64,000 bases of DNA from Cryptomeria japonica (taxonomy: Eukaryota; Streptophyta; Pinopsida; Cupressales; Cupressaceae): positions 374,371,392-374,435,391 of the forward strand of contig NC_081415.1 of the NCBI RefSeq assembly GCF_030272615.1, given 5' to 3'. A program made the position numbers and the translations under genes. Each line of letters opens with the position of its first letter. Within the stretch, counting starts at the first letter, position 1. The notes below the pieces were generated by a model, which was given only the letters and a program-made list of their open reading frames with translations, had not been told where the DNA came from and did not search any database. Below are positions 1-10,468 of the stretch, piece by piece.

Positions 1-984
1 ACCTAATGCAAGCTTGAAATTCCTACAATCCAGTGACACATTGGACTACTCTCAGGCTATGGGTATCCTATTATGAGAGAAGACCTCTAGATTATAGGTT
101 GGCTTCCTATTTGATCACCTAAAGAACTTAAATGAATTTCTAAGAAAAGGGAAGAAGGATATGCAAGAAACCAACAACTAACTACTACTAGGTGATCCAC
201 CAATGATACAATGCTTGCAAACTGCTTACAGACTCACAAGATAACCAACTAATGAAACTGCTTAAACTCACAACTCAAACATACATGTTTGCATTGATGA
301 TTCTCTTGAAAGGCTAGCTTACTGATGTTCACAAAAAGGAGAATAATAATGTTCCCCCAATTTTGATGCAATAGAATCACATACACAATCAGAGACCTAC
401 ACTATAACATGTACCTCACCCCTAAGCATCTAAAGAAACTAAGATAAAATGAAGGATTCTACAAAAGATTCATATAATTTTAATCAAAATGCTTACAATC
501 ATAACACTTAAACCAAACAATTTAAGGAGGAACTCAGCTTCTTTATTGAAAACAAGGAACTTTCTGCATTACAAATCTAGAAAAAAACTCCTAAAAATGA
601 GTTACAGGAGCTTGAGTATCTTCTGCTACACAATCTCAAAACTCCTAAACTCCTTACAAAAGAGTGAAAAACAAACACTTATACCAAAGCTTGCAAAAAA
701 TTCAAAACATTGAATTTTTGGCTCCAAGATGGATCAGTTCTCATCAATTCTAATCTTTTCCTCAAAATCAAGTGGCTTAACTGAGAGAGAAACTCTTCCA
801 AAACTACAAAAAAGAGTAGCCAAACTAAACACAAATTCACTTTATTTCGCGCTAAGTTCACTTGGACGCTACTAGTTACCCGACCATTTGATTTAGCCAC
901 TTGCATTAACCATCAATGAATAACAAAAACCATCAGGACTGCTGACGGCTTGTCTCTATGTCGCAAGGATTAACCTTTATGCAC
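1..984. other. Unassigned AT-rich DNA, no gene seen
   Basis: I see no conserved protein, RNA gene, LTR terminus or target-site duplication here. The short open frames have no recognisable composition or motif. It may be an old repeat too decayed to place, or flanking DNA into which the neighbouring elements inserted. Confidence 0.5.
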
Positions 985-2455
985 TTTTTCATTGTGGTAT
1001 AGTGACAACCCTCAGATCTTCAGGAACCTGTTCGGATTTTAACCACTTTGCTTTTTCCTTTTATCTCTCCTATTTCTCTCTTCATCTTGGGCCCATGGGA
1101 ATGAGAAATGATAGTGAACTTTGAACCACTTTGAACCGGTTCAAAGTTCAAGTTCAAAGTTGATTTAAAAAATATAGACATCCGCTCGTTTGTAGACTTT
1201 TGCCACATGTCAGCCTCTGATTTGCTCATGGGTCTACTTTGTCTGCCATCTGGACTGCCATCTAGACTTGGTCTGACTTGGTTCTTCATCTTCTCTCTAC
1301 CACGTGGCACATCCTCATTCGTTTTGAGCCCACTTGGATGGCCACCTCAACTTCCACCTTGCCAGTTGCCAACTCGCATGAGATAACCAATGAGCATCTT
1401 CATCATGCGGTATAGTGACGACCGTTGATCTATCCTCAAACTGCTTGATCTTTAACCTCTTAGCTTCTCACCTTTTCCATATGTTCTTTGTCACCAAGTC
1501 ACTATGATAACTAGTGAACTTCTTTCTATAGCGGTATAGCGATGGCCGTTAGATCTTTTAGACTATCATTGATCTTTCTTGATCTGCTCAGTCTTTAGTC
1601 TCTCTAAGAATCTGTGCCTCATGTCAATCTCTGGTTTGCCACTTGATCCACTTGAGCACGGCCTCATCTGCCACCTTAGCACCATTGGGCCCACCATTTT
1701 ACTTTGGTTTGTTTGGCATCAGTCTTTTGGCCAAACTACCTCCCTTGGCAAATAATTTTTTGTCTCATCGAAACTGCAATTTCATCAATACCTTTTATTT
1801 CGATGAAACCGATACATTCAGTGAAACCATTTAGAGATCTATCATAGCCAAGGTTTGTTTGACATTCACCTTGATGACATGCCACCTGTCACTAGGTGTG
1901 TCACCACGTGTCACCTTGTGATGCGCTTAGAGTCCACCTCAGCAACACCTGACCTGCCACCTGTTGCGAGGGTATTCATTCTCGACACTTCACCACCATG
2001 GTATAGGGACAGTCATGTATAGCCCTGGAATGTCACTCCATCATTTGATATTCCTTGATCTTCCATTGATCTCAATGATCTACTCAAGCTTTAACTTTCC
2101 CTTTTCGGCATGTGCTTTTTCGCCTAGTCATGGGGAGTATTTGGTGATTGTCTTCCCATTGTGACATAGCGACAGTCGTCAGATCTTTCTTGATCACTGT
2201 TGATCTACCTAAATCTGCTCAATCTTTAGTCTCTCTAAGAGGCTCTCTCTTATGCTACGCTATCACCACATGGCACACCTCTATTTTTCTACATGATCCA
2301 CCTGGGCACCACTTCAACTTACACTTGGATGCCACCTCACCAGTTGCTAAGTCATGATGATTAACAGTCGAGCACTTTCACATAGCAGTATAGTGATGGT
2401 TGTCAAATCCATTGCAACCTGCTCACCTATTAAATTGCCCTTTCATTGCAAAATT
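985..2455 (+). repeat. Degenerate interspersed repeat array (about six units)
   Basis: A block close to GCGGTATAGTGACGGCCGT followed by TTGATCT-type text recurs near 995, 1407, 1531, 1999, 2161 and 2385. Satellite blocks recur with it: a TCTTTAGTCTCTCTAAGA block (about 1590 and 2225), and CCAGTTGC(C/T)AA plus CACGTGGCAC-like stretches (about 1300, 1365, 1895, 2270, 2340). Spacing is irregular (roughly 125 to 460 bp), so this is not a clean satellite. It looks like several rounds of local duplication with divergence. No coding potential is evident. The content could be an old LTR or an amplified promoter-like region; I cannot tell which. Confidence 0.55.
1117..1160. repeat. Palindrome centred on AACCGGTT
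   Basis: An exact 18-bp palindrome (1129-1146, CTTTGAACCGGTTCAAAG) is flanked by further GAAC/GTTC-rich arms, giving an inverted repeat of about 44 bp. It lies inside the degenerate repeat array. It could form a hairpin or cruciform; no function is apparent. Confidence 0.6.
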
Positions 2456-2934
2456 TGTCTGCTTTGAGATGTGTGCGCATGTGGGAGGCCCACCAACACT
2501 AAACTACTCCTTGTCAAAATCTTGTAAGCTTTGAAACTAAGGATATATGCGGCCTTGCATATAAATATGATAAATTTCCTCTATGCAGCCAATGTGGGAT
2601 AAATGGTCCTTCTTGGGCCTTTCCTCCATCACACGACCCCTACAGTTTCCTTTTACCTAAAGGTTTCTGAGCCTCTCCAAATTCAAAAATGAATGTTGCA
2701 ATGGAGCATGAACATTTATGTGATCTATCTATCTTTGTAACATTCATCTCCATCAGCATGTTGGGCTCAACCCTCGTGGGAGCCACATTTTAACCCACAT
2801 GCTATATTTTACCTTTCTTGTATCTGCACATGAAACAAACAAGTTAGACAAAAACATGTATTATTTTCATACTTAGCACTTGTTTCTCCTTCGGAGGCAT
2901 ATTGAGCTTGTAGCGAAAATAGGTAACAAGTCCT
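2456..2934. other. Unassigned sequence up to the truncated LTR of element G
   Basis: No coding sequence is recognised. Homology to the left LTR of element G stops near 2934. The text to its left does not match the expected first 65 bp or so of that LTR, so a deletion, rearrangement or another insertion ended the LTR here. The source of this sequence is unknown. Confidence 0.5.
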
Positions 2935-3508
2935 ACAATGAAACATTCACCAATACCAATAGAGATACCTAAGATCATGCAAATCAACAAAATAAAATAA
3001 TATTACCATTCACATGTCAAGTAGGGTTTCATTATCCATTGTCTCATATCTCCATTGATCTTGTTTGATATATTTACTCTCATATTTTATGTGTGCACAA
3101 GAGCTCAACAAAGAATGAAAATGCGGTTGATAGCTTGATCACAAGAAGACTTAATTCTGTCATTACGATTTATAATGAAAGAAGTGTCCTCTTATATAGA
3201 GAAAATTATAAGAAATGAAGGGATAAGATTAAGAGGTGTAAAGATAAATGGTCAGCTAGGATTAAAGGGTAGGTAGAGGAAACAATTAAATGATAAAGGG
3301 GGTAAGTAAGAGAAGAATTAAGAGAAGAATGACATGTGTCATGGGTAGAAAAGGCTAATTAATTAATTAAATAAATAAAGATATATTTAATTAATATAGG
3401 AAGTGAGATCAATTAAATAAATAAAATATTTATTTAATTTAGGAATAGGACAATTTAAATAAATAAAAATATTTATTTAATTACATAGGACAATTTTAGG
3501 TGTCTACA
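2935..3508 (-). repeat. 3' LTR of element G, truncated
   Basis: The sequence aligns with 37793-38485: both contain a block beginning CATTCACCAATACCAATAGA, a GTAGGGTTTCA block, ATAAATGGTC, and AT-rich palindromes. Both end in GGTGTCT(A/G)CA. The left end lacks the first 65 bp or so of the right copy (its TG terminus), so it is truncated near 2934. It has three AT-rich palindromes where the right copy has five. The strand follows from pol direction and from the polypurine tract at 3509-3524. Confidence 0.8.
3356..3485. repeat. Three AT-rich palindromes inside the LTR of G
   Basis: There are three inverted repeats of the form AATTAAATAAATA / TATTTATTTAATT, centred near 3376, 3426 and 3468, with arms of about 13 bp. 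They lie close to the start of the LTR in element orientation (U3). The partner LTR has five such units. Confidence 0.75.
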
Positions 3509-3524
3509 TTTTGCCCGTCTTTGA
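3509..3524 (-). promoter_or_regulatory. Polypurine tract of element G
   Basis: On the minus strand, a purine-rich run (AAAGACGGGCAAAA) directly precedes the LTR terminus TGTAGACACC. This is the expected position and composition for the plus-strand primer of an LTR retrotransposon, and it fixes the orientation of G. Confidence 0.6.
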
Positions 3525-4004
3525 GACAATGCAACTTGTTGTGTTAGCTCAAAGAAGATAAGATAAACTGATACAAAGTTTCCCCATGACAAGAATGATA
3601 TTCCCCCTTGAGAGATTGGATGAAAATGTTTGAAAAGATTGCAGATAATCTCTCGATAAGAAAGAAAGGCTAGAAAGGACTAATAAGATAGGGTGAGAAG
3701 GTCATGCAAGAAGAAGAGGCTGACACAAGAGAGTAGGGTTAAGTATCCTATAATATGATAGGGCCACAAGGAAACCATCCTCATTTTCATCCACACACCT
3801 AAGAGATTAGAGTGCAGAGAGAGCTTAGAGCAGTCGACGATGATGGATAGAGTTTACATATTCAATTGAGTCCGATGATATCAGAGATCAGATGACATGG
3901 GTGAGCTGGTTAGTACCTCAAAGCCTCTTTGTACAGTTTTGCATTTATTTATGTCATTAATGCATTTTAGGATAGATAAACAAAAATGCAAAATTGGTAT
4001 TTTG
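3525..4004. other. 3' non-coding region of element G
   Basis: This lies between the polypurine tract and the short-motif repeat block. It is AG-rich on the plus strand with no recognisable coding sequence. Confidence 0.45.
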
Positions 4005-4262
4005 TACTGCTAACGCGTCTAGGTCATTATTAGGTACGTCTATGTTAGATTTGATTGGGTCTGTGAATGTAATCACATCTAGGTTTAATAGGGACACGTC
4101 TATGTGTACAAGGCACATCTGTGTCATAAAGGTGCATTTGTGAAAGACAAGCGCATCTATGTAGGATAGCAATGTGTCTCTGATGGACATGTGTGTCTAG
4201 GGCAAGAAAGCACGTCTGGGTTGATGAAACCACGTCTACATTGCAAAAATGCATTTGTGTCT
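4005..4262 (+). repeat. Short tandem motif array, CACGTCTRTG-type, about 12 units
   Basis: The motif (C)ACGTCT(A/G)TG or close variants (CATCTATG, TGTCTCTG, CATCTGTG) recurs about every 18 to 27 bp, near 4012, 4036, 4072, 4095, 4116, 4135, 4151, 4172, 4190, 4211, 4232 and 4252. Only the motif is conserved; the intervening bases differ. The same motif in the opposite orientation (CAGACGTGATTTC, ACACAGACGCGG and relatives) is scattered in the leader of the same element near 32264-32520 and 37240-37560. Many units look like CpG-decayed versions of CGCGTCTGTG. Confidence 0.55.
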
Positions 4263-4629
4263 AAGTAGGCTCAAATCGGTAGTTATGTGATGAACATATA
4301 CTATTGATTGGAAAAGAGACTAAGAGGATACACTCAAGAAGGTACCCTAAGGAAAAAAACTAAGAGATAGGCTAGAATTGACAATTTTGTGATAAACATA
4401 CGTTGCTAATTGGATAAGCTACTAAGAGGATACACTCAAGAAGGCCTCTAAATAGGATCAGTGCAATGTGATGAACATATACACTAGGATGAAATGCCAT
4501 ATGATAGAAATAAGCACTAGGATAGAAGTAGCACTATGTGATAGACATGAGTACCACTAGGATTGACATGATTGGTTTGCTTGGATGTAGGAGTACTTGC
4601 CCCAGATAGAGTCATGAGAGAGATTCCCT

Positions 4630-6230
4630 GTGACATAGAGGTTACAACCATAGTTGACCTTTGAGGAGCAGGCAGTTGCCAAGGGTATGGGATTGAGACA
4701 TATCATGTATCTACCTGAGATTTGGGTGAACAAAGGATTACTAACTGCTCTAGTAGAGAGATGGCACTCTGAGACCTGTTCGTTTCATTTGCCTACTAAC
4801 GAGATGTCAGTCACTATAGAGGATGTTTATAGGATCTTGAGGATACCAATCCATGGTGAGTTGGTGTCATATGATAGAAAGGGAGACAAGTATGCACTGA
4901 GATAAGTCTTTGGTGACCCAGAGCTAGAGATGAGATTAGGTCATGTCAGCTCGGATGTTATGCTAGCTACTAGATGTAGACTACTAACAGTAGTTGGAGG
5001 AGTGATTAGTGGTTACCTTTATCCAGACAAGGTGACATGAGGTATAGCTATTATCTAGGGGAGGACTCTAGTGACACTGGTGACACAACATACTAGATAT
5101 GCATGGGGTTTGTGTGTATTAGCACATTTGTATCATGAGCTACACTAGTTTGTGTATCTTGGTGGCTGTGGGTTAGGGTGTGGGGTGACTCTATTATAGG
5201 TATGGTCATATGAGCATATTGTAGTGACTACACCAGTTCACTTTAGAGGGAGAGGGAATGGATAGTCCTACACACACTTGTATAGTATGAGCACTTCACA
5301 ACCATAGATTGGGAAGGTGGATTATTGGAGATGGGTGATAGATGACATAGATAGTGTCATATAAAGACCATATCTTGACTGTGAGGATTGAGAGGATGAT
5401 GCTACAAAGATTTTATATGTTTTTCAGGAGAAGGTATTTGATCAGGCATATGCCTTATATATTGGACATACATCTCATTGATAGGGTATGTAGGCAGTTT
5501 AGGTGGCAGCAGAGGATGCCTCAAGGATCTGGAGAGTTTGCATGCACAATGCAAGAGGAGGCTCATTAGGGGCTAATTATTTCCTATGATGTTGTAGTTA
5601 CATAGTTCAAGTAGATGATTCCTATGCCATGGGATCTATAGAGGGATGTGGTTGACGCAGGTATAGATGTAAAGTATGATGCCTAATTTGCAACACACCT
5701 AGTACCAAGGTTAATAGATCCAGATGAGCCTGTGGTAGCGAAGGATGATGATGAGGAGGATGACGAGGATAGGAGTCGAGGGAGACAGAGGAGGTGGAGG
5801 AGAGGAGTAGCAAGGAGGGTGGTGAGGGATAGGGGTGGACAAAGGGATGCTAGAGAGAGGGCTAAGGAGAGACAAGATCCATAGGTAGGAAGGCCACCAA
5901 GACCACCGAGGGGTAGAGGAGGAAAGGTCTTATAGGTTGGTGGATAGATACAGGGATAGGCCAGGTAGGAGGAGGGTGCCCAGGGTGGAGATGAGGGTGC
6001 GCTATGAGAGATTGCAATAGGATAGGATGATGAGATCAAGGATCTTGATAGAGACGTGACTCAATTGAGGTGACAATTAACAGAGATACAGAGGGAGATG
6101 GATCATGCCATCTAGAGGTACACTAAGGCTGAGGAGGCACTAAGGGAAGGTAGTAGAGAAGCTAAGGACATGGGCTGGATACATATATGTCCTATGGGTA
6201 GGAGAGGAGATAGTCTATTGGAGAGATCTG
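4630..6230 (+). pseudogene. Decayed plant mobile domain (PMD) ORF, antisense within element G
   Basis: The plus strand, opposite to G's gag-pol, carries a broken ORF whose best piece is 4654-4905. It contains LPEIWVNKGLLTALVERW, then ETCSFHLPTNEMSVTIEDVY and RILRIPIHGE, the characteristic layout of the plant mobile domain (a globular domain of MAIN/MAIL-type proteins and of several plant transposons). A later piece (about 5430-5530) with IDRVCRQFRWQQRMPQ matches the 'RVMRQFG..Q.IP' part of the same family. The tail (5690-6200) is acidic, then Arg/Gly-rich, then coiled-coil-like, crossed by many TAG and TGA codons. Many stops sit where CAG or CGA would be expected. Extra antisense ORFs, some PMD-like, are known from plant Tat-type gypsy elements; placing this copy with them is inference. 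Confidence 0.7.
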
Positions 6231-8200
6231 TACTTTGTATCTATTCCTCCAAAGCTAAGGGCTAGGAGCTTCATGATAGCTTCTAGGATGAGTACCATAG
6301 GGGGGAGAGATAGATGACAAGTATCTAGTGGTGGGGTTATGGGTCCAACCGCACCACCAGGAGGAGGAGATAGAGGAGTTGATCCTGGAGTAGGACTTCG
6401 AGAGATCGTATTCTTTCGAGGCAAACTGGCTCTAAGGTAGGAAGTTCAGCATAGCTCTCTTAGATCCAATTTTTGTATTATTATTTTGTATGATGATGTA
6501 GACACCTTCGGGTGATTTTGTAGCCTTATGAAATATTGACATCATTGTATCATGACACATTACTTTTTGATATATATATGAGATGACTCATTCCTTGCAG
6601 AAGCTATATGCATGTGTTCCTATGTGATGCTTTTATATGCTTTATGATGATTTTATGATGCTTATGATGATGTTATGATACTTATGGAAGTTAAATATAT
6701 CCATGATAATATGCAATATGTTTTTTTTCTTTTTCCGTTTTATATACTTATGCAAATGTGGATGTACTATATGTGGGTGGATGTATGATTATTATCATGG
6801 TATAATTTTTACATAATGATAATGCAAATTTATATATGATATGCTAATCAGTAGTGTGTGCAGGATGTGATGTGATTATGATTTCTAGATGTATGTATGA
6901 AATGAGATATGCTAACATGTGATGATGCAAGTGCAAACTACATGAAATGGAGATATTTTTGGTGTTTCATTATACTCAATCATGTGATAATAGGCTACAC
7001 GGACTCAGAGAAGGATGATGGAGGTCAATCAAAAAAAGGGGGATGGAAGGTAGAAGGTTCTTTATCATCATTGAGCTTTATTATGGCAAATAGGTTATGA
7101 CAATTGAGGTATAAGTTGGACCTAGAAAGTCATTGTACCCGTTTGCATGGAGATCAGACAATCGCAAACAAATAATGCCCCAATTCACACTAGACTCACA
7201 GTGTCCTCATATCCTTGGATAAGTCATAACATTACTAAAAGACAATCCACAAACAACAAAACAATAGGTAAATATATTCCATCCTCGACTTTCTAGTCAA
7301 AGACATCCTGGAGATTCAATCTCTAGTCAAAGACATCTCAGAAAAGCTAAAAGATATGTCACCAAAAGACAAAATCAAAAGAAAACTAAGACTTGACACC
7401 AACATACAATCAAATCTTCAAGTTATTTGTGTTTCTTTCCACATATGTTAACATGTTCGATTTGGTCACAATGTTGTCATCGTGATAAAGGATAGATAAT
7501 GCTGAAAACCATGTTGTTGCCAAAGTTTGTTGAAATATTTGATTTGTTAAAAGCCCAGTGTTGCTTGTGTCTCATCTGAAACTGACTAAATCCATGAAAT
7601 TGATACTTTATTACGAAGAAGAATTAAACTTTATTGTGGATTGGTGATGCAGGTGACTTGTTATTATAGATTGTGCACAAAAAGGAGGAGGAATGAAAAC
7701 ACGATGCTCCTCAAAACATGTGATGCTCAAGGTACCACTTCCATCACTAGATTTAGGATTTTGCCCCAGTTGCAGATTGGACCTGATTTATTATGGAAGG
7801 GTGAAAAGAGAGGTTTATTATGAACAGTTAACCAATCTTAGGTAGATCAATAACAAGCCATGATGGGAATAGGCAAATTTATTATAGATGGATAGACTAT
7901 GAGTGTGTGCAAAGTCAAAGGATAAGATTGAATCCCGAAGGAGGGAGGAGCAATGTCTCTACACATGGCAGCAATAACCTGGTTTTCACAATGGTACTTA
8001 CCTAGGGTGCCATCGAAGTGGTTTTCACCATTGGACGAATTTATTTCTTTTTACTTTTTTTTCCTTTTTTTCAATTTTTTTGGTTTCACAAGGTGCCTGT
8101 TTTCCAGGTTTTCACCAACTAATGATTTTTATTTTTATATATTTTTTATTTTTTTTTGTATTTTTTTTTTTTTTGTTTTTTTGTATTTTTGAATATTGAG
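6231..8200. other. AT-rich spacer between PMD pseudogene and integrase end of G
   Basis: I see no conserved coding sequence. Notable are a TTATGATGA-type short repeat near 6625-6690 and a pyrimidine tract of T runs at 8035-8190 directly 3' of the integrase stop (in element orientation it is an A-rich run). The text TGGTTTTCACCA recurs in variants near 7978, 8020 and 8105. Short open frames over the T tract are composition artefacts. Confidence 0.5.
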
Positions 8201-8213
8201 ATGTTCTAAAAAT

Positions 8214-8796
8214 CTATGTGTAAAACCTACAAAGGTGCATGCTATTGATAGGATCTTCCAAAGGTTCTCCATCTGGTGTTGAGAGAGGATATGCACCTGA
8301 TCCATAGATTTTTGTGATGACGTAAGGACCAAGCCAATTTGGTTTGAACTTGCCTTTCCTCTCTTTGTCTTGCTGATTTTTCGGATTCTCCCTCAATACT
8401 AAGTCACCTACCTCAAATGTGAGAGGCTTTACTTTATGATTGTAGATGTGACTCATTATCTATTGATAAGCCTTAAGATGATTAAAAGTAGTTTGTCATC
8501 ACTCATCCAATAGTTCTAGCTCATGTAAGCGGGAGACCCTGTAGTCTTCATCATTGATTATATCACACAAAGAGACTTGTAAGGATGTTAACTCGACCTC
8601 AATAGGAAAGATAGCTTTTACACCATAGACAAGTGAATAAGGGGTGGCTCTAGTAGGTGTATGAACACTTGTGCGATAAGCCCAAAGTGAGGGGTTGAGT
8701 TGAATCTTCCAATTTTGGCCAGCATCATTGACTGTCTTTTTGAGGATTCTGAGAATGGTTTTGTTAGACACCTCAGCTTGACCATTACCTTGTGGG
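8214..8796 (-). pseudogene. Integrase C-terminal half of element G
   Basis: Reading down from 8796, the frame opens with the QGNGQAE block that carries the catalytic Glu of the DDE integrase core. It continues through NPSLWAYRTS and ATPYSLVYGVKAIFPIE, the usual post-core region, then a broken stretch. It ends with FEVGDLVLRENPK, GKFKPNWLGPYVI and PINSMHLCRFYT before a stop at about 8214. The upstream part of the core ends at 18795 on the far side of element A, so one integrase gene has been split. Family, order and terminal motifs are clear; the gene is dead. Confidence 0.85.
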
Positions 8797-9626
8797 TGTT
8801 GGCATTCTATACTCTTATGAGAATAGTTGATGTTGTCATTGATGGCAACCAACTGGCAACCAATTGGCAATCTTCTGGTAACCCACTGACAGTTATCGAC
8901 ACTGGCAATAGACTTCTACATACACCGACATGCACTTCACCGACAACGGCAAAAATGCATACTGACACTCAAGCCGACATGGAATAAACTTTGTTTATTG
9001 TTTTATATTGTAATTATCTTTTGTAAAAGTTGACATGGCATATTGTAAAAGACTCATATATATGTGTGAGATCTTATAAGTCATTTGGATATATGAGATG
9101 AGAAGATATAGAGATGATAAGAGAGAGAGAATAGATGATATTTTTGTATAAGGTGATATAGTTGACAACAAAGGTTTTTGGTAATAGACTAAACTTAAAC
9201 CAGTACTGAACCTAGCATAGTTGATGCTAATCTAAAGCAATACATTGTATTGGATTTTGATAATCCATTTTGTAAGTCAGTGAGACTTCAGTTTTGTATT
9301 TGAGTAGTGAGCTCTAGGTTGCTAGCCTTCCTGCATGTGCAGGCCTCTCATTGTAAGTAATATTTATTCATTGGCCAGTGAGTGAATATTGTGGGTCACA
9401 AATCCCACTGAGGTTTTTCCCACACTGGGTTTCCTCATTAAATATCTTATGTTATGGTGTGTTCTCTATATTGTCTCTATTATTCTTATTTGTTGCATTA
9501 ATTCTTATTTACCGGTACACTGTTTTGGGATACAACATTCTTAATAAGTTTAAATATTCTGCTAATGGGTTAGACACTGATTCACCCCCCCTCTCAGTGT
9601 CTTTGGGACTATCATTGATTCTAATA
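8797..9626 (+). repeat. 5' LTR of element A
   Basis: The LTR starts TGTTGGCATTCTATACTC and ends with CTAATA, where the 3' copy has CATAACA (CA mutated to TA). It matches 17961-18789 along its whole length. It contains a TATATATG box near 9057, the shared Copia LTR block GGTTTTTCCCACACTGGG near 9412, and a C-tract TTCACCCCCCCTCTCAGTG near 9582. Confidence 0.92.
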
Positions 9627-9628
9627 AT

Positions 9629-9641
9629 TGGTATCAGAGCC
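9629..9641 (+). promoter_or_regulatory. Primer binding site of element A (initiator Met tRNA)
   Basis: TGGTATCAGAGCC lies two bases after the 5' LTR. It is complementary to the 3' end of plant initiator methionine tRNA, the usual primer of plant Copia elements. Confidence 0.92.
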
Positions 9642-9697
9642 TGGTCCTCTATTTTCAAAAGCCTAATAGCTTGAGGAAGATTCTGACACCAATACAG

Positions 9698-10468
9698 ATG
9701 GAGAACTTAAGAAAACAATTGGAAGGAGCTCTTGTAGATTATGATGCAGAGAAATTGAACAATATCAAACTTGAAGATGATCTAAGGACTGCACAGGAAT
9801 TCATTAAAGGACTTTAGGAGAACCTTGCTATAGCACAAAATAAAAGAAAAGAACTTCATGAGAAGATGCAGAAAGATGATGAGGAAAAAGAAACTCTTAA
9901 TGAACTTGCAAACAAGTTGAGACAGGAAAACAATAATATGAAGAATGAAATGCAATATATGACTATGAGGTTATGTAAATACATTGAAGACAAAAAGAAG
10001 AATGAAGAAGACTTGACTAGAAGACTCAATGATGCTGGAAATGAAAATCTAAGACTTAGTCATGAAAATGATATGTTAAAGATAGATCTAATTCACATGC
10101 AACATGATAAAACTGAGCTTATGAGACAAAAGGAAATTCTGAAAAATGAGTTGGCTGCTGCAAATCAACACAAAGAGAAATTCAAGAAAAGTTCAAAGGA
10201 GCTTGATGACATGCTGAAAAGTCAGAAACCTAATGGAGATACTAATGGACTTGGATTTGAAGTTGGAGTAAGTTCTGGTACTACAAACAATCTAGATCAA
10301 AAGAAACCAGTAAGACAACCTAATTATTATAAGTTTAATGGCAAATGTTTCAATTGCAACAAATATGGTCATAGAGAAAATTAGTGTAGATTTAGAAACA
10401 ATCATAATATTAATGCACCCACTGGTCAATGTTCCAAATGCAACAAAGTTGGTCATAATTTAGAAAAC
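9698..10468 (+). pseudogene. Gag-like coiled-coil protein, N-terminal part (element A)
   Basis: I chose the ATG at 9698 (MENLRKQLEG) because it lies just after the primer site and is in frame with the long open stretch. The protein is Lys/Glu/Asn-rich and predicted coiled coil for about 170 residues. It is followed by zinc knuckles: CFNCNKYGHREN (about 10347) and CSKCNKVGHNLEN (about 10429). Stops at 9815 and 10382 are TAG where CAG is likely. A solo LTR cuts the array after the second knuckle at 10468; the remainder resumes at 11637. It lacks the usual UBN2-type Copia gag domain, as does its counterpart in element B. Confidence 0.78.

Noticed and set aside
489-906. Small open frames at the left end
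   Set aside because: No conservation, unusual composition and no start context; expected by chance in AT-rich DNA.
5622-6039. Pro/Ser-rich open frames on the minus strand
   Set aside because: They are the antisense of the Arg/Gly-rich tail of the PMD pseudogene; the composition explains the lack of stops.
7953-8332. Open frames over the T-rich tract
   Set aside because: Phe/Lys runs encoded by poly-T or poly-A; low complexity directly after the integrase stop.
9629-9641. tRNA gene fragment
   Set aside because: The match to the 3' end of initiator Met tRNA is only the retrotransposon primer site; no cloverleaf is present.
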